Shown: positions 35,805-48,870 of the stretch, piece after piece
Layout: every line of letters starts with the position of its first letter
Numbering within the stretch: position 1 is the stretch's first letter
Assembly (NCBI RefSeq): GCF_011075055.1
Contig: NC_058139.1
Location: 15,831,584-15,895,583, forward strand
Direction: 5' to 3'
Source of the DNA: Mangifera indica
Lineage: Eukaryota > Streptophyta > Magnoliopsida > Sapindales > Anacardiaceae
Length of the DNA stretch: 64,000 nucleotides
Made by a program: the position numbers and the translations under genes
The notes under the pieces: generated by a model
Told to the model about the DNA's origin: nothing
Seen by the model: the letters and a program-made list of their open reading frames with translations, nothing else
The model's database searches: none

Positions 35805-36561
35805 TTATAGCTAATCAATCATGTATCTAATGTTTAATCTTGTTACATACCTGTCATGTTTTTGCTGCGATAAAGGCTTTGTTAATAGGTCAGCCATATT
35901 ATCATTTGTATTAATCCTCTCTATCTGTATATCACTTTACTGAATAATCTCTTAGATCAGGTGATATTGACTGAGCATGTGCTTAGGCCTTTGATGAGAC
36001 TATGGCTCTTTTGCTTAAGCAATCGTTCCATTATTATCGTAATAGAGCTCAATCAGCTCTACAATGCTTAGAACCACTCCAAGTTTTGTCACAAACTTCT
36101 TCATCTATACAACCTCTTTTGTTGCTTCTAAAAGGGTAAAATATTTGGACTATATTATAGAATTAGTCATTGTACTTTGCTTAAAGCTTTTCTAGCTTAC
36201 TGTAATAGCATTCAAACAAAACGCGAGCCTAGATTGTGATTCAAAGTTATCTTGATCAGTTTAGAAACTAGCATCACTATAGCCTCTAATAATGAGTTCA
36301 GAATCCCTTATATAAACTCTTAGAGGTGAGCAAGTACAGATAAAACATTTATTTCCACAGAGTTATTAAGATATTTGTTGAAACTATCTTTCTTTGTTTA
36401 GGTGGCATCAAGAGTAGATTCTTTAGGCAACACCCTTTAAGGATATATAATCTCTTTTCTTAATGTAGAATGATCCGAAGATTTTTGTACCAATCAGTGA
36501 ACTTGCTTCCATCGAACCTATTCTCTTTTTCGAGAATTAATTAATACATTAGGTTTGACAT
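35805..36561 (-). pseudogene. R-family copy c gag N-terminus fused to RNase H
   Basis: On the minus strand gag begins with ATG at 36561 (MSNLMY), passes NNSVEINVLSVLAHL, and near 36307 joins RNase H sequence (DSELIIRGYSDASF). It continues through KLGVVLSIVELIELYYD-like and ADLLTKPLS-like motifs to about 35860. Everything between the gag middle and RNase H is missing, plus a smaller in-gag deletion around the VEINVL point. Confidence 0.75.
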
Positions 36562-38452
36562 GGTGATTATTTGATCTATAATTTACAGATAAAGATAATT
36601 AGTAATTTTATTCATAATTAATATTTAATTTAACTATGGATTTAATTAATTAAAATATTCCTACTATTTCCCTCAAGTCAATAGCCCTTGCTATTGTACT
36701 CAAAAAGTTCTAACGAATTTTCTAGTGGACTGAGACTCATCTAATTAATTCTCCTTTTCGCTTTGGCGAACTATTTCAAATAATCAAATAGGTAAATTTT
36801 AAATTAATCACCAAAAACCCATGATCTCAAGCTAGGTTTTGGCCCAACAAATCATGCAACCTCAAATGTGACTTTCACTATCAGTAAGGTGGATACTACA
36901 TATCACCTTGCATTGATGAATGCATTCTTTACTCATGCCTTTAATATACTTCATTTTCACTTTGGCAAACAAGCAAAGTACACTAGTTAAGTTGGACCCA
37001 ATATAAATATCTCCTAATTTTCCATCTAGTAAAAGTGTACCTTTCACTTTCCAATGAATAGAGGCTTAATTATGGCATCATATTGGAAGACATTAATTTA
37101 ATCTTAGATTTAATATTTAAATTGAGGGTTTTTAATTAATTGGTCTTATCAGATTTTATGTGGCATGTTAGGTGATTTTTGGAAAAATATGACCATACAC
37201 ATCCATCCAATAACGTAAAATTAAAACATGTCAGTACATAATCATAACTAATGTCAAATCTCTTGAGCCAAGAGAAGTCTGACTTGTCGGCGTAGGTGAA
37301 TATTTTGTCTTTGGGTCTTCATTTTTGCACTTGTCCTTTTTGCCTCAAGTCTTCAATAATTACATGACTTTATTTTCTAGTTACATGATTCTAAGAAAAT
37401 AGAATAAAAACCTAGTCTAAAAGAAGAGGGAAATAAAGTAAAACACTTAGACTCTATTTAAGAATTACAATCCAAATAAAATAAAATAATCATTCGCATT
37501 GGTTTATTACCTGTGTACTTGGGCATCATGCATACATACATATCCAATTAAAATTAAATTTTAATTATTAATTAGCCAAGTGTTACATTACATTTTTATC
37601 CAAAACTTTGCAAAATAATCATTTAACCCTATGACGCAAGAAAATTTCAGTTTTGGTTCCGATTCAATAAAACTCAAACCAAAAGCTAATTCCCAATCTT
37701 GAAAGGTATGTAGTTATCTCGAGAAGCACATTGAGGCATGATGAAAGACCACCATATATTTTTTTGTACCAAAAACAATCACAGCTTAGGTAGAAAATAT
37801 CTAACCACTGGCAAATTCATGGTGCAATAAGTACACCAGCAGCCACATGTAGCATGGACAAAACTACCTAGATAAGTCATCTGGCCACGTACCAGCTTGT
37901 ACCCTAAGAACAAGATAGGGCAGAGGCTACCTTATCATGTCCTAATAGCTAGAGCTCAAGTTGCCACCTGCGTTGACCTATAGGACCATTTTTGTCTAGG
38001 CGTGTGTCACAGCGTAGAGTAGTCTTACCGTGCACGACACCACCTTGTTTAGTTTTCATTCCAGCTATGCAGGTTGGTGTTTTTAGCCTTAGTTTTTGGA
38101 CTTTCCAAGATGAGAAATCCAAGTATCATCATGCAATGGCAAGCTAATCATCGTGTTAGTAGTTGTGGCATGTAAACCATGCTTATGTCACAAACCAACT
38201 ATCAACCTAGAATTTAAGCCTGCATCAATAATTAATCTCAAGAAAATTTTAGGAATAATCACTCAATAAATTTAACACATCTTTACATTATTGTTGAACT
38301 CAACAAATTATGTGGCAACACGATTGCAAATCAACTTTACTAATTTTAGGGTTTTGATTATTTATCAATTACATGAAATGATATATAAATATAATCAAAA
38401 CTTATAGATATATTTCCATGAAAATATGTGTAAATGGTGGCTCTGATACCAC
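36562..38452 (-). other. R-family copy c leader and primer-binding site
   Basis: About 1.9 kb of non-coding leader, inverted relative to units a and b but collinear with them, ending at the primer-binding site complement GGCTCTGATACCA (38439-38451). Confidence 0.8.
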
Positions 38453-40282
38453 TATAAGGTTTTAGGGTGTCATCCACCTGTAGCACAGTAGAATTAAAAG
38501 TTTTAAAATTATTAAAGATCTTAAAACCCATCCAAGATACTTTAATGCATAGATTCATGAACATGTTAAACACACATTAGGTGTTTAGAAATTATACTTG
38601 TATTGTTGGCTCTTTTAAGACTTCACATGGCTATGATGTATTGTTGGCTCCTTCAAAACTTCAAGTGGCTATGTAAAGATCATTATCTAACCTCTTTGAG
38701 GTAGTGCCTTGGTATCCACACAGAGCATGAATAAGAGGCATTCCAGAAAGAAGCCTACTAGGGCTTTTATCAGTTGGATCTTGGAAATTGGATCACAACA
38801 AAGTACGAAGAAAGCCACGACAATAGAAGCTTATATTACCAAAGTTCTAGGTGTAAAGATGTGTGTTTAAGATGTATGTATTAGCTTGTTGTCAAAAATA
38901 TTTGGCTTACTAAACACCCTTATTTATAAGGTGTGCTTAAATCTTAAGTTAGTTAGAATTCTAATCAAGGTAATTAGGTGAATCTTAAGTTTTATTGCAT
39001 AGGAATCATAATGAAATTAGGATTCCAACTCAACCTAAATTTTCTATCAAACAAGGACTTTGAAAAATCCTTATTTAACTAAAACATCTTACCCACGAGT
39101 TAACTTAGCCAGTTAACTCGCATCCATCATTTGGCCTTGCTTGGTTAGACTTCTAAGTAGGTCTAGTTTAAACCGTGCAGTGCATTTGTAAGATGCCATA
39201 TGGCACCATGCACACCAAATGAATTTTATCAAAACACATCTATACATTTATCTCTTTCTATGATCTAAGGATTGTCATCAAACGATCTTTACCTCTTGAT
39301 TTGTATAAACCCCTTAATGTGTGTGACCCATAAGCTCTCTATTGAACTATTAGTATATGAATTCAAGTCGAATTTAGACACAAACCAAGATTGGCCTTTA
39401 GTAAAGTGTCATGGCTACCTAGATGATAGAGTGTCAATAACTATCTTTTATAAGTTGTGTAATTCAATAGTTTCCTCAATCAATATCTCTCTAGGTTGAG
39501 ACAAAGAAGTGTGTCATCTCATTAGTTTCTTGATATAAGCTAATACACATTAATGACTTATACTGATTAGGTTACAACCTCATCCTATTATGGCCATAAA
39601 TTCAAGAAATCATGAATTTCTTTCAACATTCACTTACGAGATATCTTCTCTTGTGTTTAAGAGTGACAAATCCTTTATTGATCAATTATAGGCTCTATGC
39701 ATCCACAATATTGCCAATCACTACCTTTATGATACCCTTATTACAATAATACATTTGATAGTGGCAAACCATACTTATCCTTACATGAGATGGTCTGACA
39801 ACCTCAAGTTAAAGAATCTTATGAACCCATTGTGTTCAAAGAATTTGTTCTATAAACATTAGAATAACCATCTATATGGATATCCTTTGATGGGTTTAGT
39901 TCGATGAACATGCCTATAACGTGCACCCATGTGTTACACCAAGTTGTCAATAAACAACTTCGATATGTGAAAACTGTCGCCACCTTTCAATAGGGTTGTT
40001 CAACACTATAATAACCTCATTACCATTTCATATGTCCTTGGTCATTGTAATGTCGAGATTATAGATATTTCCAGAATGACCACTTAATATGTGCATAGGG
40101 TTCTTACAATTAGTTATTTAATCCCTTCGTCACAGTTATACTAGTTTAAAGGCATGTTATTCGCACAATCATATAATAAACAAACATATGAACTGAATAA
40201 CTATAAATCTTTTTATTAATTAGTGAGATAAATTTCAATTACAAATGTCAAATCAATTGGCTCTAGGGTATCTACCATAGCA
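38453..40282 (-). repeat. R-family copy c 5' LTR
   Basis: Starts TATAAGGTTTTAGGG (TG decayed to TA) beside the primer-binding site and ends at the TSD. About 1.83 kb. Confidence 0.87.
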
Positions 40283-40287
40283 AATTT

Positions 40288-41175
40288 GTTCTCTATGCAT
40301 TCTCTTTAATTTGAGGTACACTAAATACATTTTTGATTTATCCTTAAAGCTTTTCAAGTATGTATGCACTTTAATCATGAATCATGACATTAGAATTCTC
40401 AATACAACCTATAAAGGACATTAACTACAATAACTCAAGAAAGAAATACTCTTGGCACAAACCAATTCACCAAGTTGATCGGTTAATTCATCCTTACCTT
40501 TGACTGTGAGGTTCAAACATACTAATATAATATATATTTCATCATGGTAAGGCATCAAAAATAAGATTTTAGGGTTAGTCTTTGAATACTCATCTCTAAC
40601 AACCAATCATAAACCATTAATCAAGAACTCAAACCATCATATTAGTCACGTTTTGATCATGATAAGAACATACATATATGCACAAAACATCTTCATGATT
40701 GCCTCTATGAAAATAACTCATAAGGGTAGACCTTACTTACCTCAATTCATAAAACCAAAAAATGGATAAGTAGGCTTCATTTTCTCTTCTTTTCTTGTCA
40801 TCACACTACTAGAGCCAAACTATCGAGGTTACTACACAATAGCCAGATAGTCAAACTCTCTCTCTCACTTAAAATTTAGGGATTTTATATAATTAAGGAT
40901 TATAAAATCAGTATCCAAAAAATGTAGCAATGAGTCATATATAAACTGAAAATGTGTTATACACATACGAGCGTATACTCGAGGCATATAGCCATGTGTT
41001 ACTTAATTTTGAATTTATGTAAAATCAATCTTATCTGATTGATGTGGCTTGACACATAGGCATAAACTTTTCATACATAGCCTTGTGTCATCCATAACTC
41101 TTATTTGACCTTCAAAACACACTAATACATGTGTAAAGACTATTTTACCCTTAAGATGTACATGTAGGTGTTATA
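40288..41175 (-). repeat. gypsy-2 left (3') LTR, second fragment
   Basis: Collinear with 50682 to about 51490 of the right LTR (TCTCTATGCATTCTCTT block; GGTAAGGCAT; CATTAATCAAGAACTCAAACC; ATACATATATGCACA). Ends GGTGTTATA at 41175, followed by the purine-rich (minus strand) tract ATTCCTTCCTTTT. Confidence 0.82.
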
Positions 41176-43000
41176 ATTCCTTCCTTTTATTGGAATTCTA
41201 ACCTCGAAATCCATTGGAAACAACTCGAGATACTTCTTTCTCATAGTTTGCTCTATCTTTCAAGTAGCCTCCTTAATCTTGTGATTCCTCCAAAGAACCT
41301 TGACCAAGGGAATCTATCAATTCCTCAACTGTTTGACCCTTCTATCTAGGACTAAACTAGTCTCTTCTTATTACTCAAATCCTCTAATAGTTGAATCTCC
41401 TTGGTTCTTAACACATATGAAAGATCATGAATATACTTGAGCAATGATGAAATATGGAATACATCTTGAATATGAACCATGCTTGCTGGTAATGCAAGCT
41501 TATAAGTTATCTTATTGACCTTGTCCATTATCTCATATGGGTTAATATACCTAGGAGCTAACTTGTCCTTTCTTCGAAACCTTATTATATGTTTAAATAA
41601 GGCTACTCTAATGAAAACTCTATCACCCACACTAAACTCTAGATCTTGATATCTCTGATCTATATTGCTTTTCTATCAATCTTAGGCTTGTTTCATTCTC
41701 TGTCTGAGTAACTGAATGTCCTCTATCTTTTCCTAGGTTAGCTCTAGTCCAAATGATTGTACTAAGGCATCTTTCTCACCCAATTCATCCTAGTGTAGAG
41801 GAGAACAATACCTCCTCCCATAAAGTGCCTTCTAGGGTGTCATCCGAATCATCACCTAATAACTATTATTATAGGTGAACTCTACTAGAGGTAGTATCTC
41901 AATCCAACTCACCCTATGGTCTAAACAACAAGCTTTCAATATCTTCTCTAACATATGGTTGGTCTTCTTAGTCTAACTATCTATCTGTAGGTGATAAACT
42001 ATATTAAAGGCAAAATTAGTGCCCAATGATCTATGCAAACTCTTTCAAGATGCTGACATAAACCTTGTGTCTCTATTTGATACTATCATCTTGGGCACAT
42101 CGTGCAATCTGATAATTTCTCATAAATATAATTTCTTTAGCTGATATGTAAGGGCAGTGTCCTTAATGGACAAAAAATGCACTATCTTAATCAACCTGTC
42201 CACTATTACCCAAAGCGTATTAACTTTACTCTAAACTCTTAGAAGCTTTACAATAAAGTTCATGAAAATATGCTCCTATTTTACACAAGTACACTTAGAA
42301 GTTGAAGCAATCCTAATGATCTTTAGTGTTTAACCTTAATCTATCGATGGGTGAGACACTTGGCCATATAGCTACCCATATCTTTATTCATGTTAAACCA
42401 CTAAAAACTCCTCTTTAAATTATGATAAATTTTTATACCTCTAAGATGGGTTATGTTAAAAGAGTTATGAGCCTCTAAAAGAATTCTTTACCTTAACTCA
42501 TTTATTGAAAGAATATATAATTTGTCTCTAAACTTAAAGACACCATTTATCTCTTGAAAATCTAACTCAAGTCTATCATTAATCCCTTAAATCTTCTACT
42601 TACACTGATCATCCTAAAGTTGAATTGTCTTAATCTCATTCATTAATATGGATTTGATTTCAAATCTAGCTAGAACCTTAATTATTAACTCAATTTACTC
42701 TCAATCCATATTTGATTGAACCTCCCTTTGAATCGTAAGTTATGACAGGAACACTTTTCTATTGAGGGTATCTACAACTACATTGGTTTTGCTCAGATGA
42801 TACTTGATATCATAATTATAATCCTTCACTAGTTCAAGTCATCTCCTCTATCTCATGTTAAGCTTTTTCTACGTGAAAAAGTATTTAAGGCTCTTGTGAT
42901 TAGTGTAGATATTGCATTTCACCCCATATAAGCAGTGCCTCTAAACTTTAAAGGCAAATATTACAGTTTCAAACTTTAGGTCATAAATAGAGTACCTAGT
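41176..43000 (-). pseudogene. gypsy-2 integrase and RNase H, degenerate
   Basis: 41630-41352 is an open 92-codon stretch of the integrase C-terminal region: VFIRVALFKHIIRFRRKDKL, APRYINPYEIMDKVNKITYK, LALPASMVHIQDVFHISSLL, typical of plant Ty3/gypsy elements. To the right are heavily broken integrase core pieces (41700-42400). RNase H follows near 42890-43120, with blocks like YDLYTDASYSGLG and IKSSRLGTLFMT. Stop-rich. Confidence 0.78.
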
Positions 43001-44160
43001 CTTGAACTCTTTCAGTTATCTTAAGGCATATGTTATAACCTTGCCTAGCTACATCAATATTGCCCCAAACCACTGTAAGATGCATCTGTGTACAAATCAT
43101 ACTCGACCTCTTCCTTTGGTAGGGTTAACACTATAGTAAAAGTTAATCTTTTTTTTAACTCTTGCAAACTCTCCTCATAAGAATTTGACCACTAAAACTG
43201 AGTTTCCTTTTTACTAAGAGTTGTGAGAGGTCTTGCTAGCTTAGAAAACCCCTTAACGAACCTTTAATAGTACTCAACCAAACCCAAAAAGCTGCTGACT
43301 TCTTTGATTATCCTTTACCTCTATTAATCTAAAACTACCTTAATCTTGCATAGGTCTATTGATATAACCTTTACTGAAACCACATGCTCCAAAAAGGTCA
43401 CTCTATAAAGCCAAAATTCACACTTGGAGAACTTTGCATATAGTTACTTTTCTCTCATCCTCTATAAAGTAAGTCTCAAATGTCACCCATACTCCTCACG
43501 ACTCCTAGATTACATGAATATGTCATCGATGGATACTACTACAAACTTATTTAGGTAATCATGAAATAACTTATTTATCAAATCCATAAATATTACAAGG
43601 GCATTGGTTAGTTCAAACGACATCACTACAAACTCAAAATGGCTATATCTCATTCAAAAAATTGTTTTGGGTATATCCTGCTTAGCCACCCTTATTTGAT
43701 GGTAGCCTAACCTCAAATCTCTTAAAAAACACAACTAATCCTTTCAGCTGGTCAAATAAATCATTTATTATAGGTAATGATTACATTGTTTAACTCTCTA
43801 TAGTCTATACACATCCTCATTAATCTATCTTTCTTCTTAATAAACAAGATGTGAGCTCCCTAGGGAGAGTGACTTAGTCTGACAAAACCATTCTCTAATA
43901 GTTCTTGGATCTACTTATTTAACTCTTGCAACTCAATTGGGGTCATTCTATAAGGTGTCTTGGATATATGTGTAGTACGTTGGATATAGGTGTTATGCCT
44001 AGTGCTAGTTCTATACTAAACTTAACCTCTCACTCAAGAGCTAATCCTGGTAACTCTTTTGGAAAGACATTTGAAAATTCCTGAACCACTAACGTCTCCT
44101 TATTGTTTAAGCCTAACTCTACCAAGAAACTTGTACACCCTTTACTTAGCATTTTTCTTA
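43000..44160 (-). pseudogene. gypsy-2 reverse transcriptase
   Basis: Motifs on the minus strand: EFSNVFPKELPGLALE near 44040-44090 (RT lead-in), the catalytic loop as [11 protein letters not shown] near 43510-43545 (family FIDDIL/YVDD; the DD pair kept), [20 protein letters not shown] near 43410, a KEVSSFLGL-like block near 43290, and ESLQELKKRLT near 43160. Several frames and stops. Confidence 0.8.
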
Positions 44161-44560
44161 CCTTTAAGGAATTGATCATCAAACTTCTAATACATCTCTC
44201 GTCAAACTCAAATTCATCCCTATTCTCAAATCTAAACCATACTTTCTTATGTTAATAGTCAATTTCAGCTTTATTCCTTCTCAAGAAATCTATCTCTAAA
44301 ATAATGTCGAAATCTGACATCTTGAACACTATCAAGTCTACTAGAAGTTGTCTATCCTATATAAAAATAGCCTGTCCTATTATTATCTCATCACTAATCA
44401 CCAACCCACCATTTGGTAACTCTATCTTAATACTTTAGGCCACTCTGACTAGTTGTACTTCTAATCTCTCTACTAAACTTTTGGCTACAAAATAATTTGT
44501 AGCACCACAATCAATCAAAACATAAATAAAAGTACCAAGGAAAGAAATCTAACCAGTAAC
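44161..44560 (-). pseudogene. gypsy-2 aspartic protease with altered active site
   Basis: Reads FVLIDCGATNYFVAKSLVER near 44480-44530, so the catalytic triplet DSG is DCG. The partner block is VFKMSDFDIILEIDFLRRNK near 44280-44340 (GMDFL to EIDFL). Same architecture as gypsy-1 protease at 255-551. Both active-site changes argue it is dead. Confidence 0.78.
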
Positions 44561-45560
44561 TACTATTGGGTTGGCTTTAGCTAGCTTTTAGGTGTGGTAT
44601 ACACTTTAGCAGTGGCTCTCCCTACTGGCTATTCAACTTGGGTCAGAACCCCAAAACAAGATCTGGCTATATGCTTTAGTTAACAACAACTATAGTAAAC
44701 AACTTGCCCTATTAAACACTTTTCTCTATGTTGTCTGCCACATCTCTGATAGGCTGGAATCTTAAGACCTCTCTGTTTCTTACTATTCTTCCAGCCTTTC
44801 TTATTACATTTGTGTTGGAAAGGTTTGTTCCTTTTCTCCTCTTAAAAATGGTCTCTCTAAATGGGGACACTACTGCTACCCAACTATTGTATTGGTGTGA
44901 ATATTCGAATTGGTATTAGTAAAGGCGTTATCTAGATAGAAGTTTAGCCATACATTTTCCTCACAAAAACCTCTACCCTTAATGCCTTACTCAAAGACTC
45001 ACTATAAGTCTAAGGTGGTTGTTATCCGATCATCATATCTTGAGTTGTGGCTGGATCAAGTCTGCATACAAATTTCTTCATCCACCATTTCTTTATACTA
45101 GTTGATTAGGGGCATACTTTATCAAGTAATTAAACTTGTTGGAGTATTCCTTTACTGAATTTGTACCTTATATCAAAGTGAAAAAATCTTTGCTCGATTG
45201 CATGTCACATCTACACCTTTATACTTAGCTTTAAGTCTTCGCTTGAACTTAGACCAAGACATCTCTAAAATCTTAGTAGTCTTTTGGACTAGGTTTTACC
45301 ATGTTCTCACATTGAATTTGAAGAAGTAGGTGGCATATCTAACTCTTTCCTAGTCGGTCACATCAAACAGGCTCACAACACTCTCTACCAACTCTAACCA
45401 CTCCTCAACTATAATCAAGTCCTTAGTACGATCAAATTTTTGGGGCTGATACATACTAGATAGATTGAAAATAGGATACAACTGAGCTTTAGATGGTGCT
45501 TAAAACACCCTAAAAACTAACTTAAACGTACAATAAAATTTAGAAATTTCTTAACCAAAT
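44561..45560 (-). pseudogene. gypsy-2 gag with two zinc-knuckle remnants
   Basis: Minus-strand CQRCGRQHREKC (about 44720-44755) and CYSCC..KHIARSC (about 44655-44700) form a tandem zinc-knuckle remnant. Upstream capsid-like pieces run to about 45480 (FNLSSMYQPQKFDRTKDL-like block, cf. the HKFKGTKDP block of gypsy-1). The gag N-terminus and leader are separated from the LTR by the gypsy-3 block. Confidence 0.72.
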
Positions 45561-45899
45561 AATGTCCTGATAGTCTTTTTTTTTTTTTTCCAACCTCAAA
45601 ACATTATAACAAAAATAGTTGTCTTCAATAGAAAACATACACTAAAATAAATATAAATTTTTTTTTAGTCTCCTTAATTGACTCCTTTTTTACTCCTTAT
45701 TCCTCAATTACTAAATAGTTACTCACACTCTATATCAAAATATAATATGTAAAAAGTTAATGATCAGAAGGTGAGTCATCAACTCGATAAGTAGAAATTA
45801 AACAAAAATATACGTGCAAAAACATTTAATTCAAATACTAACAAAAAAGGTCAAACGAAATCAGATATTTGAGCATATAAAATAAGGTATAAATACCAA

Positions 45900-46480
45900 A
45901 ATATGTCTGAACTTTTCATATATCAATCTCAAGTCAAAAATATCATATATAAATCTTGAGTCAAAAAAATCATCTATTAATCTCGAGTAAAGAAATATCA
46001 TATGTCAAAAACCTTTCAAAAACACTTGTACCCAAATAAAATATCTATATAAGTTACAAAATATTTCCATAAATTTTTTAGTTTAAAAGAAACGTTTATG
46101 AAAATATAATATAATTTGCAAAAACCTTTATATACGCATAAAACAACATATTTATATAACTTACAAAAATATTTATATTTATGTTTTGGTTTAAAAAAAA
46201 TGTTTACAAAAATACATATATTTTTTCCCTTGACAAAAACATTAGTATATAAACAGAACAAAATATTTATATAACTTATGAAAATATTTATATGTAAACA
46301 AAACAAATTATTCATATAACTTATGAAAACATTTATATATACAAAAACAAAATATTCATATAACTTATGAATTTATATATAAACAAAATGAAATATTTAT
46401 ATAAGTTACGAAAACATTTGTATAAATATTTGGATTTAATAGAAAATGTGTATAAAATATTATATAATTTATGAAAACCA
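45900..46480. repeat. AT-rich tandem repeats inside gypsy-3 LTR
   Basis: 45910-46015 has three to four units of about 35 bp around ATCATATAT.AATCT.GAGTCAAAAA. 46020-46480 has about eight diverged units of roughly 45 bp around ATATTTATATAACTTATGAA followed by AACATTTATATATAAAC. Boundaries are approximate. Confidence 0.7.
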
Positions 46481-48149
46481 AAATTTTCATATTTAACTAT
46501 CATTTCCAAACATATAATATTTATATGCGTGCAAAAAGAATAATTTCAACTTACTTTGATTAAGAGCAAAGATTTACACAACTTTTATATGTTTCAATCT
46601 ACCATGCAAAACCTACTCGGATTCCTAGTTACAATCAATGAATTCAACTTACATCAATGACTCTTAGAAATCCCTTTTTTATTCTATTAAAAAATCTTAA
46701 TTCAAATTTGATTTCACAAATTCTAAAGGTACCCAAATGAACAATCCTAAGCCTAACTAACACATGTCAACACTATACAACCTTTGTTCCATGAATTTTA
46801 TAAATTTCTATATAAAGTGAAATATTACAAAACTTAGCAGGAAAAAGAAGACATATAAATGGTTTACCAAAAAAATATTCAGCTTAAAATGATATAAAAA
46901 CTTCTCGAAAATTAATTTCTTATGTAGCAAAAGAACACTATCAACTATTTTCAGGTTTGATAGCTCAAGTTTCTAGTAATTTTATAAAATTATGTATAAA
47001 TCAAACAATTACAAAATTTTGTAAGAATAAACTTCACATATTGATGGTTTAATTAAAAAAATATCAACTTGAAAATAATTTTAAAAGCCAAGTAAAACGC
47101 ATTTGTTTAACAAATCACTAACACTACCAAACATCTTCCAGATTGGACACACAATTTTGTAACAATTTTAATGAATATCATATAATTTATAAAATTGTGA
47201 AATTTTCTAGAATTAAATTAGTTATGCTAAATTATTTATAAAAAATATTTAAGTGAAAAATAATTCAGAAAGCTCTAAAAATTAAATTATTTTCACAAAT
47301 CACAAACTTAACCATAAAAATTTTAGGTTTAACTCTTAATCTTATAACAATTTTCATAAATCATATTTAATTAGTAAAATTACGATTTGCCATTGTAAAA
47401 CTAGACATACTCATTTATATATAAAAAATATTCAAATTCAAAATGTTAAAGAAAACTATAAAAATACTAAATTTTTTTATAGGCTACAAACTCTATAAAA
47501 ATGTTCAAGTTTAACACCTTAAGATTCTAGCTAATTTTATGCCATTTTTATAACTTATAAAATCAAATAAAATTCATAAAACGGTTAATAATACTTTGTA
47601 GCATCTTGAATGAAATTTTTGAAAATTTTAAAATACTCTAAACTAGCAGTTTAAATTCACAAAATTACTATATAAGCAAACTACTAAAAATTTTAGATTT
47701 TTATAAAGTTGAGTTGATATATAAAATAACATAGAATAAAATATATATGAAAAATTATTATTAACAAATAAATACATCCAAGGTTAACATAAATGTTATC
47801 AATGAAAATCCAAAAATAATATATTTTCTTTTGTTTATTTTATAAACTAATATACTACAATCATGAAACAAATAATGTATAATACAAAAAAGGGCATATT
47901 CTACTTTACGATAACACAATTGAAATGAAATTCTAAAAAAAAGAAAACCCAATCCTCAAATCATAAAACACATACATATAAACCCAAATAAATGAAAATG
48001 TTGAGATATACCTTCATGCGAGATATTATTTCAATAGTACAGTTTCACTTTTTTAATCCCTCTTCTCAAGAATTTTTTAAATAACATTTGTATAACATTT
48101 AAAACTTATCCTAAAATAACATTTATCATATTTAAATAACACTAATGAC

Positions 48150-48180
48150 AATAATAATAATAATAATAATAATAACAACA
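48150..48180. repeat. AAT microsatellite
   Basis: Run of about eight AAT units next to AACAACAATTAAATTTTGGA. A shorter version of the same edge recurs at 49093-49112, marking two copies of the gypsy-3 LTR start. Confidence 0.85.
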
Positions 48181-48239
48181 ATTAAATTTTGGATATTACA
48201 ATTCTTCCCTCACCCCCCTCCCCCCAAAAAAAAATTTGT

Positions 48240-48870
48240 CCTTGAAATTTGTAAATACTTTAAACTTCGAAGAGTTGAGGGTACATCTTTCTTTTATTCT
48301 CCTTTTCTACATGGCCTCTTTCTTTTGAGTGATTATTCTAGCACATCTTTACCAATAGGATAACTCTAGTCTTCAAAAATGAATCTTTTTATCAATAATT
48401 TCCAATTTATGTCTTTATTAAACGAATCTTTTAACGGTTGGATGGTAGACTAACAAATGGGGAGGGTCATACAAATAATTTCTCAACACAACAATATAAA
48501 ACACATTGCGACACCTTGAGAGACTTAGTGGCAAGGCCACACAATAAACAACCGCACTAATTCTTTTCAAATTTCAAATGACCCTATAAACTCAGCTTTT
48601 AGCTTACTTCTCTTGCTAAATCAAAAACCTCCCTTCTAAAGTCATATCGTTATAAAAACAAAATTTGAAATTTGAAATTCTAACTCTGACCTACAATGAT
48701 CAAAATAAACCTTTTGTCTCTCTATAATTAACTTGATTTTATCAAAACTAATTCGAACAGGCCTTTGTCCTAAAACTAAAATCCAATATACAATATTAGA
48801 GTGAAAATAGTTATTGCAAGTAGACTTTATTACCAAAAATGGTCTTCCAAAAAAAAAATTCATCCAACTA
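48240..48870 (-). pseudogene. gypsy-3 integrase C-terminal region
   Basis: On the minus strand: IIERQKVYFDHCRSELEFQI (family S/R-R-Q-K-S-Y-A-D-x-R-R-R-x-L-E-F), a KGGFLIQQE-like block, LKRISAVVYCVALPLSLKVS and a final V-F-H-V-like stretch toward 48480. This is the integrase end that normally sits just before the 3' LTR, which is where it is found here. Confidence 0.7.

Larger units (their letters stand above)
33938..40282 (-). mobile_element. R-family copy c: inverted, nested, internally deleted element
   Basis: Flanked by the perfect 5-bp direct repeat AATTT (33933-33937 and 40283-40287). LTRs are 33938-35790 (3') and 38453-40282 (5'), with plus-strand left terminus TGTAGGGTTT and right terminus CCATAGCA. 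The primer-binding site complement GGCTCTGATACCA is at 38439-38451. The interior (about 2.65 kb) holds only a long leader, a gag N-terminus and the RNase H end. It is inserted in the left LTR of gypsy-2, so it is younger than gypsy-2. Confidence 0.9.

Noticed and set aside
46016..46315. Hydrophobic 99-codon frame as a membrane peptide
   Set aside because: It derives from the AT-rich tandem units of the gypsy-3 LTR.
48145..48363. Frame starting in the AAT microsatellite as a small protein
   Set aside because: It reads through a microsatellite, a C-run and the antisense of an integrase relic.
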